This document shows positions 1 to 5,694 of a DNA stretch of 6,716 nt, piece after piece. The position numbers were made by a program, and so were the translations under genes. Source of the stretch: Thiotrichales bacterium. GTDB taxonomy: Bacteria > Pseudomonadota > Gammaproteobacteria > Thiomicrospirales > Thiomicrospiraceae. The notes under the pieces are model-generated. The model searched no databases, was not told where the DNA came from, and saw nothing but the letters and a program-made list of their open reading frames with translations. Position 1 is the stretch's first letter; the number at the start of each line of letters is the position of its first letter. The stretch spans positions 1 through 6,716 of the forward strand of contig JACXUQ010000072.1 of NCBI GenBank assembly GCA_014763835.1, given 5' to 3'.

Positions 1-173
1 TTGATGCCGGTGTCCTGAGTAAACGCCTCAAAGACCGGCTTAATCAGATGTTCGGTGCGCGAACTGTAAACCACGACCTCTTGCGCATAGGCATACATGG
101 GTGCCAGCAGTGACAAAGCCGCTGCCAAAATAGTCGCCGCATACCCGGCCTGTTGAGTTTTTTTGAAGGTCAT
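1..173 (-). CDS. Periplasmic Fe3+-binding protein of an ABC transporter (N-terminal part only)
   Basis: The visible 57 residues are the start of an extracellular solute-binding protein of the FbpA/FutA/IdiA type; the rest lies beyond the left edge. Residues 1-30 form a Sec signal peptide: a basic N-terminus (MTFKKT), a hydrophobic core of Ala/Leu, and an AYA cleavage site before Gln31. The mature protein opens with VVVYSSR, followed by EHLIKPVFEAF and TGI, which is the characteristic first strand and helix of Fe3+-binding family members. In that family this strand helps form the metal pocket. The ATG at 173 has a ribosome-binding site AGGAGA (182-187 on the minus strand) 8 nt away. It follows the ATPase gene after a 29-bp gap, so the two are probably co-transcribed. 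Role inferred: capture of Fe3+ in the periplasm. Other ligands (for example a different metal or polyamine) cannot be excluded from the N-terminus alone. Confidence 0.82.
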   Translation of the reverse strand, partial: MTFKKTQQAGYAATILAAALSLLAPMYAYAQEVVVYSSRTEHLIKPVFEAFTQDTGI

Positions 174-202
174 TTTTGATTTCTCCTCACGCTACTAAAA
201 CA

Positions 203-868
203 TCAATGCAACGTCTTCCAGGTGTCGATAACACCTTCGTTCAACTCGCCGATACGATCCGCCAGCCGCTCGGCTTCCTGGAGATCGTGCGTCACCAAAA
301 TCGCCGACACCCCTTCGGCTTTCAGAACCCGCTTGACCTCATCCACCAACGCATAGCGCGTCTGCGAATCCAGACTCGAAAAAGGCTCATCCAACAACAC
401 CAATCCGGGACGCGGCGCCAACGCGCGCGCCAACGCCACGCGCTGCTGCTGGCCGCCGGACAACTCGTGCGGATAGCGTTTAGCCATCTCCACCGGCAAA
501 CGTACCAGCGCCATCAGCTCCTGCAACCGCTGCTGGCGCTCTTTCTTGCTCCAGGAGGCAATGCCAAACAGAATGTTCTGCTCCACCGTCATATGCGGAA
601 ACAGCGCGTAATCCTGAAACACCATGCCGATGCCGCGCTTTTGCGGCGGCACCAGACACTTGTCGCCGCACAATACACAGGTACGGTTCAGATGCACTTC
701 ACCGGCCTGCGCACACTGCAAGCCGGCAATGGCGCGCAACATGGTCGTCTTGCCGCTACCGCTCTGGCCCAGAATCGCCACAATCTCGCCTTGCGGCATG
801 TCCATTACAAAATTGCGTAACACCTGACGTTCACCCAATGCAATGGTGAGATCTTTCACTGCCAGCAT
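203..868 (-). CDS. ABC transporter ATP-binding protein, Fe3+ (FbpC/FutC-like) type
   Basis: Cytoplasmic ATPase that would power an inner-membrane importer, most likely for Fe3+. At 221 residues it is essentially a bare nucleotide-binding domain. All motifs are present: Walker A GQSGSGKT (34-41), Q-loop VFQD with Gln85, signature LSGGQ (136-140), Walker B LVLLDEP (156-162) with Glu161, D-loop SSLD (164-167) and switch His194. The Q-loop stretch GIGMVFQDYALFPHMTV is typical of the iron/spermidine/sulfate importer branch. FbpC and PotA proteins usually run to about 350 residues with a C-terminal regulatory domain, which is absent here. The chosen ATG at 868 has AGGAG 7 nt upstream; a TTG at 892 would add eight residues but has no such site. 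Odd feature: cysteines 52, 64, 67 and 71, three of them as C-x2-C-x3-C just before the Q-loop. It lies between hemP and the solute-binding gene, 29 bp from the latter. Substrate is inferred from the neighbours. Confidence 0.9.
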   Translation of the reverse strand: MLAVKDLTIALGERQVLRNFVMDMPQGEIVAILGQSGSGKTTMLRAIAGLQCAQAGEVHLNRTCVLCGDKCLVPPQKRGIGMVFQDYALFPHMTVEQNILFGIASWSKKERQQRLQELMALVRLPVEMAKRYPHELSGGQQQRVALARALAPRPGLVLLDEPFSSLDSQTRYALVDEVKRVLKAEGVSAILVTHDLQEAERLADRIGELNEGVIDTWKTLH

Positions 869-875
869 GGTCGCA

Positions 876-881
876 CTCCTT
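876..881 (-). promoter_or_regulatory. Ribosome-binding site fixing the ATPase start
   Basis: On the minus strand this reads AAGGAG, 7 nt before the ATG at 868. It decides the start in favour of 868 over the in-frame TTG at 892. Confidence 0.75.
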
Positions 882-939
882 GTTAATTTCAATAAGTCGC
901 CTCATCGTACACTCAAACAACCCAAATATCAATACAAAA

Positions 940-958
940 AAGAATTGTTATCATTTAC
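940..958 (-). promoter_or_regulatory. Predicted Fur box upstream of the ATPase gene
   Basis: On the minus strand this 19-mer contains AAATGATAACAATTCT and matches the E. coli-type Fur consensus (GATAATGATAATCATTATC) at 13 of 19 positions by eye. It lies 72 bp before the ATPase start and overlaps a weak candidate promoter: -35 GTGAAA (970-975), 17-bp spacer, -10 GATAAC (947-952), each 4/6 to consensus. If the reading is right, Fur with iron would block this promoter, giving the ABC genes a control separate from hemP. The promoter call is weak; the box is moderately convincing. Confidence 0.5.
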
Positions 959-1011
959 AAAAGCATTAGTTTCACCGCTCTGCCCTGAAACATTCAGCAC
1001 GAACAAAGCAC

Positions 1012-1206
1012 TCATTTGGTCAGAATCAGCTTATTCTCTTTGGTACGCTGCAGGCGGTAGAGCGTTTCACCATGCTTAATCAACACTTGTGAATCGTCTT
1101 GCAATAGCTGCTTGCTTTCTAACACCCTGGTTTCCTTTGATCTCACCGCTGCGTCAGCGACATCTGCCGCGGATCGCAGCGGCGACTTTCCTTTATTTTC
1201 TGTCAT
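1012..1206 (-). CDS. hemP: HemP-family small iron/haem-uptake protein
   Basis: A 64-residue protein whose C-terminal half is the HemP signature: leucine-rich lead (RVLESKQLL, 27-35) then QVLIKHGETLYRLQRT and the ending ENKLILTK. HemP/HmuP proteins are about 60 residues and end in this same Leu-Ile-Leu-Thr-Lys motif. In rhizobia and Burkholderia, members are needed for expression of haem-receptor genes, so a regulatory role is established for some relatives. The first 26 residues are polar and variable, as usual. The ATG at 1206 is chosen because it gives the family length; its ribosome-binding site is weak, and a TTG at 1242 would add 12 unrelated residues. It has its own promoter and operator (see 1261-1304) and is divergent from tonB. 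No haem receptor or haem ABC gene is visible here, which makes its target unclear. Confidence 0.85.
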   Translation of the reverse strand: MTENKGKSPLRSAADVADAAVRSKETRVLESKQLLQDDSQVLIKHGETLYRLQRTKENKLILTK

Positions 1207-1260
1207 ATTCAAACCAACTCTTGCTCTTGACAGCGCGACCAAGACCCCGCCACCTTATTC

Positions 1261-1280
1261 ATCATAATGCTCATTATGAT
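1261..1280. promoter_or_regulatory. Perfect palindromic operator, Fur-like, at the hemP promoter
   Basis: Two perfect 9-bp inverted half-sites (ATCATAATG and CATTATGAT) are separated by the two bases CT. A 19-bp frame at 1263-1281 matches the Fur consensus at 13 of 19 positions, but the symmetry is 9-2-9 rather than the classical 9-1-9. It overlaps the -10 hexamer and the predicted start point of hemP, where a repressor would block initiation. Fur is the most likely binder given the genes; another palindrome-binding regulator is possible. Confidence 0.6.
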
Positions 1281-1304
1281 AGATAAGACCCGAGCTTTTT
1301 TCAA
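1276..1304 (-). promoter_or_regulatory. Predicted sigma70 promoter of hemP
   Basis: On the minus strand: -35 TTGAAA (1299-1304), 17-bp spacer, -10 TATCAT (1276-1281, 5/6 to consensus). Transcription would begin near 1269, giving a leader of about 60 nt before hemP. The -10 lies inside the palindrome at 1261-1280. Confidence 0.55.
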
Positions 1305-1350
1305 ATACAAATACGAATAATTTTTATTTATTATTTTATTAACCCATGTA

Positions 1351-1379
1351 TTGATAATAAGAATGCTTTGCATTAGGAT
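1351..1379 (+). promoter_or_regulatory. Predicted sigma70 promoter of the tonB operon
   Basis: -35 TTGATA (1351-1356, 5/6 to consensus), 17-bp spacer, -10 TAGGAT (1374-1379, 4/6). The AT-only run just upstream (about 1317-1340) resembles an UP element. The start point would fall near 1386, leaving a leader of about 74 nt. The spacer holds the Fur-like box at 1353-1371. Confidence 0.5.
1353..1371 (+). promoter_or_regulatory. Predicted Fur box in the tonB promoter
   Basis: The sequence GATAATAAGAATGCTTTGC matches the 19-bp Fur consensus at 13 positions by eye, including the whole GATAAT left half. It fills the space between the -35 and -10 of the tonB promoter, the normal place for Fur repression of iron-uptake genes. 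Confidence 0.6.
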
Positions 1380-1387
1380 TTGCAAAG
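1366..1387. repeat. Inverted repeat over the tonB -10 region
   Basis: CTTTGCA (1366-1372) and TGCAAAG (1381-1387) are perfect inverted copies around an 8-bp spacer that contains the -10 hexamer. A smaller palindrome, AATGC-ttt-GCATT (1362-1374), overlaps it. This could be a second operator for an unknown regulator, or chance in AT-rich DNA. Confidence 0.4.
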
Positions 1388-1459
1388 TATTTTAAACGGC
1401 GACCCTGCGCCTCACACAAAAACAAGACAAACCACCAGGTAATTAACCGATAAAGACTT

Positions 1460-2212
1460 ATGTTCAACTTTAAACGCACGACAACATTCACCTCGTTTCT
1501 TGGCGCACTGCTGCTGCACGCGCTTTTGATCGCCTGGTTCTGGCAAATCGCCACGCCCGAACTGCGTGCGCAGCAACAGGAAGAACAGATTACCTGGGTG
1601 GAATTGACGCAGGTCTCCCCTCCGGCGACGATGCCACAACCGCTGCCACAGACGGTTCAACCGGTCGAAGAGGTCATTGAAAAAGACCCTCTGGCGGAAA
1701 AGGTCATTAAAAAACCGGAAATTGAAGAGCCAAAAAAACCGAAAAAAATCCAAGAACCGCAACCAACACCGAAAGCCCCAGTTGAAAAACCGCAGGATAA
1801 AGTCGTAGAAGAACCGGTTGAAGCGTCTGAGCAGTTACAACCTAACGACACCGATTTGCCGCCGGTTGACAGCCCGCTTAAAGAAATGACGCCGGAGGCA
1901 TTGCCGCATTCGGCGCCACCGGAGGAACCTTTGATTGAAGCCAGTGCCGACTACCTGAACAATCCGCTGCCGCATTATCCACGTCTGTCAAAACGCGCAG
2001 GCGAGGAAGGCACGGTGGTTTTGAAGGTACGGGTCAGCGCCGCGGGCCAGGCTAAACAGGTGGAACTTTACGCCACTTCGGGTTACAAGCGCCTGGACAA
2101 GGCGGCGCTGGAGGCGGTCAAAAATTGGCAGTTCAGCCCCGCCAAACAGGGTTCAGTGAATATTGAAAGCACGGTACTCGTACCCGTTAAATTTGTTTTA
2201 CAAAACACATAA
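1460..2212 (+). CDS. tonB: TonB energy-transducing protein
   Basis: TonB is anchored in the inner membrane, spans the periplasm, and transmits energy from ExbB/ExbD to outer-membrane receptors. The 250 residues show the three expected parts. Residues about 11-30 are the single membrane anchor, with the conserved transmembrane histidine at position 20 exactly as in E. coli TonB (residue 16 is Ala instead of Ser). Residues about 52-160 are a long Pro/Glu/Lys-rich rod with many KP and EP pairs. Residues about 165-248 are the TonB C-terminal domain: NPLPHYPRLSKRAGEEG with the Tyr-Pro motif (173-174), VVLKVRV, and the closing helix/strand ALEAVKNWQFSPA. It is first in the plus-strand operon. The ATG at 1460 has only a weak AAAG-type ribosome-binding site, but no better in-frame start exists near the membrane anchor. 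The exbB gene follows after 18 bp. Confidence 0.95.
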   Translation: MFNFKRTTTFTSFLGALLLHALLIAWFWQIATPELRAQQQEEQITWVELTQVSPPATMPQPLPQTVQPVEEVIEKDPLAEKVIKKPEIEEPKKPKKIQEPQPTPKAPVEKPQDKVVEEPVEASEQLQPNDTDLPPVDSPLKEMTPEALPHSAPPEEPLIEASADYLNNPLPHYPRLSKRAGEEGTVVLKVRVSAAGQAKQVELYATSGYKRLDKAALEAVKNWQFSPAKQGSVNIESTVLVPVKFVLQNT

Positions 2213-2230
2213 ATAATCGGAGAAACCATC

Positions 2231-2911
2231 ATGCAATCACAATTTGAAAGTTTTTGGCAGGCCGGAGATGCCATCACGCACACGGTATTCTGGATACTGC
2301 TGCTGATGTCCGTGCTGAGTTGGAGTGTGATTCTGTTCAAGTTTTGGCAGTTTTCGCGTTACCGCTGGCTGACACCAGGCGTTACCCAACAGTTCTGGCA
2401 CGCGCCTGACTGGCCATCGGGCGTGCAGCGGCTCCATAAACTGCCGGCCTACCACGCGCTGGCGCTGGCGGGTGACAAAGGACGCAACTGGCTAAACAAC
2501 CAGCACCCCACTTTTCTGGCCGACACCCTGCCCGCCAGTGAAGTCATGGTGCAGGCCTTGCGCGGTGCCTTAAACCACGTCAACAGCCGTCTCGAAAACG
2601 GCCAGACGCTACTGGCCTCTATCGGTTCTACCGCCCCCTTTGTCGGCCTGTTCGGCACGGTTTGGGGGATTTACCATGCGCTGATGAATATCGGCTCAAG
2701 CGGCCAGCTTGGATTGGATCAGGTTTCAGGACCGGTGGGCGAAGCCTTGATTATGACCGCGCTGGGGCTGTTTGTGGCGATTCCGGCGGTACTCGCTTAT
2801 AACGCCTTTAACCGCCAACTGCGCTTGGTTTCGGCCGAACTGGACGGTTTTGCCCACGATTTACATCTGTACTTCATGGCCGAACACCCCATGCAACAGG
2901 AGCAGCACTAA
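2231..2911 (+). CDS. exbB: ExbB, proton-channel subunit of the TonB motor (MotA/TolQ/ExbB family)
   Basis: ExbB forms the inner-membrane pentamer that, with ExbD, uses the proton gradient to drive TonB. The 226-residue protein has the family's three membrane helices: about 18-38, 126-150 (TLLASIGSTAPFVGLFGTVWG, the ExbB/TolQ hallmark) and 167-190 (GEALIMTALGLFVAIPAVLAY). The channel-lining Glu171 and Thr143/Thr176 correspond to E. coli Glu176, Thr148 and Thr181. The cytoplasmic loop (about 40-125) is of normal size. The ATG at 2231 has GGAGA 7 nt upstream (2219-2223). Its stop is separated from the exbD start by a single base, so the two are very likely translated together. TolQ is the main alternative, but the adjoining tonB and receptor argue for ExbB. 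Confidence 0.93.
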   Translation: MQSQFESFWQAGDAITHTVFWILLLMSVLSWSVILFKFWQFSRYRWLTPGVTQQFWHAPDWPSGVQRLHKLPAYHALALAGDKGRNWLNNQHPTFLADTLPASEVMVQALRGALNHVNSRLENGQTLLASIGSTAPFVGLFGTVWGIYHALMNIGSSGQLGLDQVSGPVGEALIMTALGLFVAIPAVLAYNAFNRQLRLVSAELDGFAHDLHLYFMAEHPMQQEQH

Positions 2912-2912
2912 G

Positions 2913-3374
2913 ATGGCGTTTGGCGGCTTAGATAGCGGTTTGAATGGCGGCCCGCAACGCCCGATGGCAGACATCAACACCACCCCGTTGGTGGATGTGA
3001 TGCTGGTGCTGCTGATTATTTTCATTGTCACCGCACCCCTGATGACACAGGCGCTGAAGGTGGATTTGCCCAAGGCCAACGCCCAGGCCGTGGAGGACGA
3101 CCCGCAGGCCGTGACCCTTGCCATCTCGGCACAAGGCGCTTTGCAATGGAACGAACTGACCCTGACCGATGACGAAGCGGCCAAAGAGATCATGGCCGAA
3201 GCGGCGTTGGCCGCCACCCCGCCGGCGGTTCGTATTGAAGCCGACAAAACCCTGCCCTATCAGCGTCTGACCGAAGTATTGTCGATGCTGCGTGCAGCCG
3301 GCTTGAACAAGGTCGGCTTCATTACCCAACAGGCCGCCTCCTCACAGACAACCGCGCCTACACAACCCCATTAA
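2913..3374 (+). CDS. exbD: ExbD, TonB-motor subunit
   Basis: ExbD partners ExbB in the proton-driven motor: one membrane helix with a periplasmic domain that contacts TonB. The 153-residue product has the family signature MADINTTPLVDVMLVLLIIF, in which Asp28 is the proton-carrying aspartate (E. coli Asp25), a membrane helix at about 26-44, and a periplasmic domain ending in LPYQRLTEVLSMLRAAGLNKVGFIT. A Gly/Asn-rich stretch precedes the helix, and the last dozen residues are a Gln/Thr/Pro tail with no clear match. The ATG at 2913 is chosen over earlier in-frame starts that lie inside exbB: it has AGGAG (2898-2902) 10 nt away, begins 1 bp after the exbB stop and gives the family's usual length. 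Confidence 0.94.
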   Translation: MAFGGLDSGLNGGPQRPMADINTTPLVDVMLVLLIIFIVTAPLMTQALKVDLPKANAQAVEDDPQAVTLAISAQGALQWNELTLTDDEAAKEIMAEAALAATPPAVRIEADKTLPYQRLTEVLSMLRAAGLNKVGFITQQAASSQTTAPTQPH

Positions 3375-3387
3375 ATTTTTTAACCAA

Positions 3388-3419
3388 CCCAGCCAGCCAA
3401 GCCCATGCCCAGCCAGCCA
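3388..3419 (+). repeat. Short direct repeat between exbD and the receptor gene
   Basis: CCCAGCCAGCCA occurs at 3388-3399 and again at 3408-3419, a period of 20 bp. It is a low-complexity C/A-rich stretch in the 78-bp gap and has no recognised function. Confidence 0.5.
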
Positions 3420-3440
3420 GGTTTTTCTCACCACAAAAGA

Positions 3441-3447
3441 AAGGAAA
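3441..3447 (+). promoter_or_regulatory. Ribosome-binding site fixing the receptor start
   Basis: AAGGAAA sits 7 nt (counted from the GGA) before the ATG at 3453. The earlier ATG at 3405 lacks such a site and would put a non-signal-like extension in front of the signal peptide. Confidence 0.7.
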
Positions 3448-3452
3448 ATCCT

Positions 3453-5615
3453 ATGGCACATCCTAAAAACGATCACCCCCTCAAAAAGAAACCCCTCGCT
3501 ACCCCTATCTCGACGTTGGGCGCAATGGTTTGCGGCATGGGGCTGATCAACCCGCTGGTCATGGCGGCCGAGCCGTCACCTACCTTGAGCACGGTTGAAG
3601 TGCGCGACGCGGCGGAAAATGCCGACATCCGCGAAAACAACGGCTATCAGGGCACCACCACCCGTGTCGGCAAAATGCAGCAAGATCCGCATGACGTTCC
3701 GCAAGCCCTGACCACCGTGACCCAGCAGTTGATGGAAGATCAACAGGTCTCCTCGCTTAAGGAAGCGCTGCGCAACGTCTCCGGCTTAACGTTTAATGCG
3801 GCCGAAGGCGGCCGTGCCGGCGACAACATGATGCTGCGCGGCTTCTACACCTTTGGCGACATGTATCTGGACGGCGTACGCGACACCGCCCAATACAACC
3901 GCGAAACCTTTAACTTGGAACAGGTCGATGTCCTGCGCGGTTCCGGCTCTATGCTGTTTGGCCGCGGTCAGGCCGGCGGCGTGATCAATCAGGTCAGTAA
4001 AACACCCAAACTGCAAGATGCCAACAAAGTCAGTCTGAGTACCGGCAGCCACGATTACAGCGAAATCACCGGCGACTTCAATAAAAAACTCGGCGACACC
4101 ACCGCGGCGCGCGTCAATGTGATGAAACGCAGCCAGGGCAGCTTCCGCAGCAATCCCGAAAACGGCGCGGAAGCCGACATCGAGCGCGGTGGCATTGCCG
4201 CCAGCCTAGGCTTTGGCTTGAATACCGGCAACGAACTGGTTATCAGCCATATCCATACCGTCACCGACGATAACCCCGATTACGGTATCCGCTTTGTGGA
4301 TAAAAAACCGCAGGATGAGATGTTCGGCCACTTCTACGGCAGTCCGCGCAGCTTCGACAAGAGCGAAACCGACATCACCACCTTGACGCACCACTACAAA
4401 ATCGACAAAAACACCGATTTGCGTACCGTCGTTCGCAACGCTCACTACCTGCGTGACTATGCCGCCGCCAAACCGAGCGCCTCTGATTTAACCAGTGACA
4501 GCTTTGCGACCCGTCATCTGGATGTTCACAATCTGGCGCTGCAATCGGATATTACCCATAAACGCATGATCGGCGGCGTGCCGCACGAGATGATGGCCGG
4601 CATTGAATACCTGCACGAAGACAGCAAACGTGCCGGCCTGTTGAATCTGTCCGCCAGCGGTGATCCCAAAACCTATAGTCCGGGCGTCATCACTGGCACG
4701 CCAACCACTTACAAAGGCGATTCCTACTCGATTTTTGTGCAGGATCAGTTTGAATTTATCCCCGACTGGAAACTCTTGCTGGGCGTGCGTCATGACCAGT
4801 TGAATGCCAAATACTCCAGCACCAACTCCCCCAAACTGGACTTTGGCGAGCAGAGCTACCGCTCGGCACTCTCCTGGCAGCCCGACGAAGCCTCGCATTA
4901 CTATCTAAGCTACAGCGACTCCTTCAGCCCCACAGCCGACCTCTATCAGTTGGACGGTGGTGAATTCCCACCGGAACGCAGCCAGGTGATGGAACTCGGT
5001 GCCAAATGGTTCCTGCTGGACGGCGATTTGACCCTGCGCACCGCGCTTTACCGAGCCGATAAACAGTGGGAGCGCAGTACCGATCTGGAAGCGACCGCCT
5101 CGGTGCTGACCCAAAAACGCCGTACCGACGGTTTGGAAGTGGAAGTCGCCGGTCGCATTACGCCTAACTGGGAAGTCTTTGCCGGCGCCGCTTTAATGGA
5201 TGCCAAAATTCTCGAAGTGGCCCCTCCCCAAGCGAACCGTTCAGGAACCATTGTGGCGGCCAACCCTAACTTTGAAGGACAACGCGCCCGTAATACGCCG
5301 GAATATACCTATAACCTGTGGACAACCTACAAACTGCCGCACGGCTGGAAAGTCGGCGGCGGTCTGGATGCCAAAGGCGAACGCTACGCTTACAGCCCGA
5401 CCAGCGGCGGCACCGGCGAGTTCGACCCGAATACCGTACCCTCGTATGTGCGTTGGGATGCGATGCTGGCTTACGAACAGAAGGATTACACCCTGCGTCT
5501 GAATGTGGTCAACCTCTTCAATACCGACTGGTATGAATCGGTTTACGACAACGGCGGCTTTGTGGTGCCCGGCTCGGATCAGGCCTATATGCTGACCGGC
5601 GAGTTTAAATTTTAA
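3453..5615 (+). CDS. fiu: TonB-dependent outer-membrane receptor, Fiu-like (catecholate siderophores)
   Basis: A 720-residue outer-membrane receptor for ferric siderophores. Residues 1-38 are a signal peptide with a basic start (KKK at 11-13) and probable cleavage after VMA (36-38). A TonB-box-like stretch (TLSTVEV, 44-50) follows. The plug (about 70-190) strongly resembles E. coli Fiu: TTTRVGKMQQDPHDVPQALT, SLKEALRNVSGLTFNAAEGG, NMMLRGFYTFGDMYLDGVRD and QVDVLRGSGSMLFGRGQAGG. The rest is the 22-strand barrel, ending NVVNLFNTDWY and a terminal EFKF with the C-terminal Phe needed for outer-membrane assembly. Fiu takes up iron bound to simple catechols such as dihydroxybenzoate derivatives, so that is the likely substrate class; the exact ligand cannot be read here. 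The following piuC gene mirrors the fiu-ybiX pair of E. coli. It belongs to the tonB operon by position, 78 bp after exbD. PiuA-type receptors are the closest alternative name. Confidence 0.9.
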   Translation: MAHPKNDHPLKKKPLATPISTLGAMVCGMGLINPLVMAAEPSPTLSTVEVRDAAENADIRENNGYQGTTTRVGKMQQDPHDVPQALTTVTQQLMEDQQVSSLKEALRNVSGLTFNAAEGGRAGDNMMLRGFYTFGDMYLDGVRDTAQYNRETFNLEQVDVLRGSGSMLFGRGQAGGVINQVSKTPKLQDANKVSLSTGSHDYSEITGDFNKKLGDTTAARVNVMKRSQGSFRSNPENGAEADIERGGIAASLGFGLNTGNELVISHIHTVTDDNPDYGIRFVDKKPQDEMFGHFYGSPRSFDKSETDITTLTHHYKIDKNTDLRTVVRNAHYLRDYAAAKPSASDLTSDSFATRHLDVHNLALQSDITHKRMIGGVPHEMMAGIEYLHEDSKRAGLLNLSASGDPKTYSPGVITGTPTTYKGDSYSIFVQDQFEFIPDWKLLLGVRHDQLNAKYSSTNSPKLDFGEQSYRSALSWQPDEASHYYLSYSDSFSPTADLYQLDGGEFPPERSQVMELGAKWFLLDGDLTLRTALYRADKQWERSTDLEATASVLTQKRRTDGLEVEVAGRITPNWEVFAGAALMDAKILEVAPPQANRSGTIVAANPNFEGQRARNTPEYTYNLWTTYKLPHGWKVGGGLDAKGERYAYSPTSGGTGEFDPNTVPSYVRWDAMLAYEQKDYTLRLNVVNLFNTDWYESVYDNGGFVVPGSDQAYMLTGEFKF

Positions 5616-5637
5616 CCCTCTAGCCACCCTCAATGTC

Positions 5638-5665
5638 CCCGCAGGAAAACCTAATTTCCCGCGGG
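5638..5665 (+). other. Intergenic hairpin between the receptor gene and piuC
   Basis: CCCGC-A-GGAAA pairs with TTTCC-C-GCGGG across a 6-nt loop: ten base pairs interrupted by one A/C mismatch. No U-run follows, so it is not a standard terminator. It may partly end transcription or protect the upstream message, lowering piuC relative to the receptor. Confidence 0.45.
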
Positions 5666-5694
5666 CGACGCTTTCCAGACAGGAGCACTCGCTT

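Noticed and set aside
176..820. Long open frame on the plus strand opposite the ABC ATPase
   Set aside because: Its protein is rich in His, Gln and Arg with no recognisable domain, while the opposite strand carries every ABC motif. It is a shadow frame.
869..892. TTG start extending the ABC ATPase by eight residues
   Set aside because: The strong AGGAG lies inside this extension, correctly placed for the ATG at 868, and the added residues precede the usual start of the domain.
969..991. Possible terminator after hemP (GTTTCA / TGAAAC on an 11-nt loop)
   Set aside because: The stem is only six pairs, mostly A-T, the loop is long and the T-run after it is short and interrupted. It is too weak to call.
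1412..1762. Minus-strand open frame of 116 residues over the start of tonB
   Set aside because: Its Phe/Arg/Leu-rich sequence is the antisense of the Lys/Glu/Pro-rich TonB rod and shows no family features.
2772..2912. A longer start for exbD reaching back into exbB
   Set aside because: It would overlap exbB by 140 bp in another frame, and its extra residues look nothing like ExbD. The ATG at 2913 has a ribosome-binding site and gives the family length.
3405..3452. An upstream in-frame ATG for the receptor
   Set aside because: It has no ribosome-binding site and lies within the C/A-rich direct repeat. The ATG at 3453 has AAGGA at good spacing and begins a normal signal peptide.
4488..4898. 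Minus-strand open frames inside the receptor and exbD genes
   Set aside because: They lie wholly within well-supported genes, have no ribosome-binding site or family resemblance, and are explained by codon bias in the true frame.
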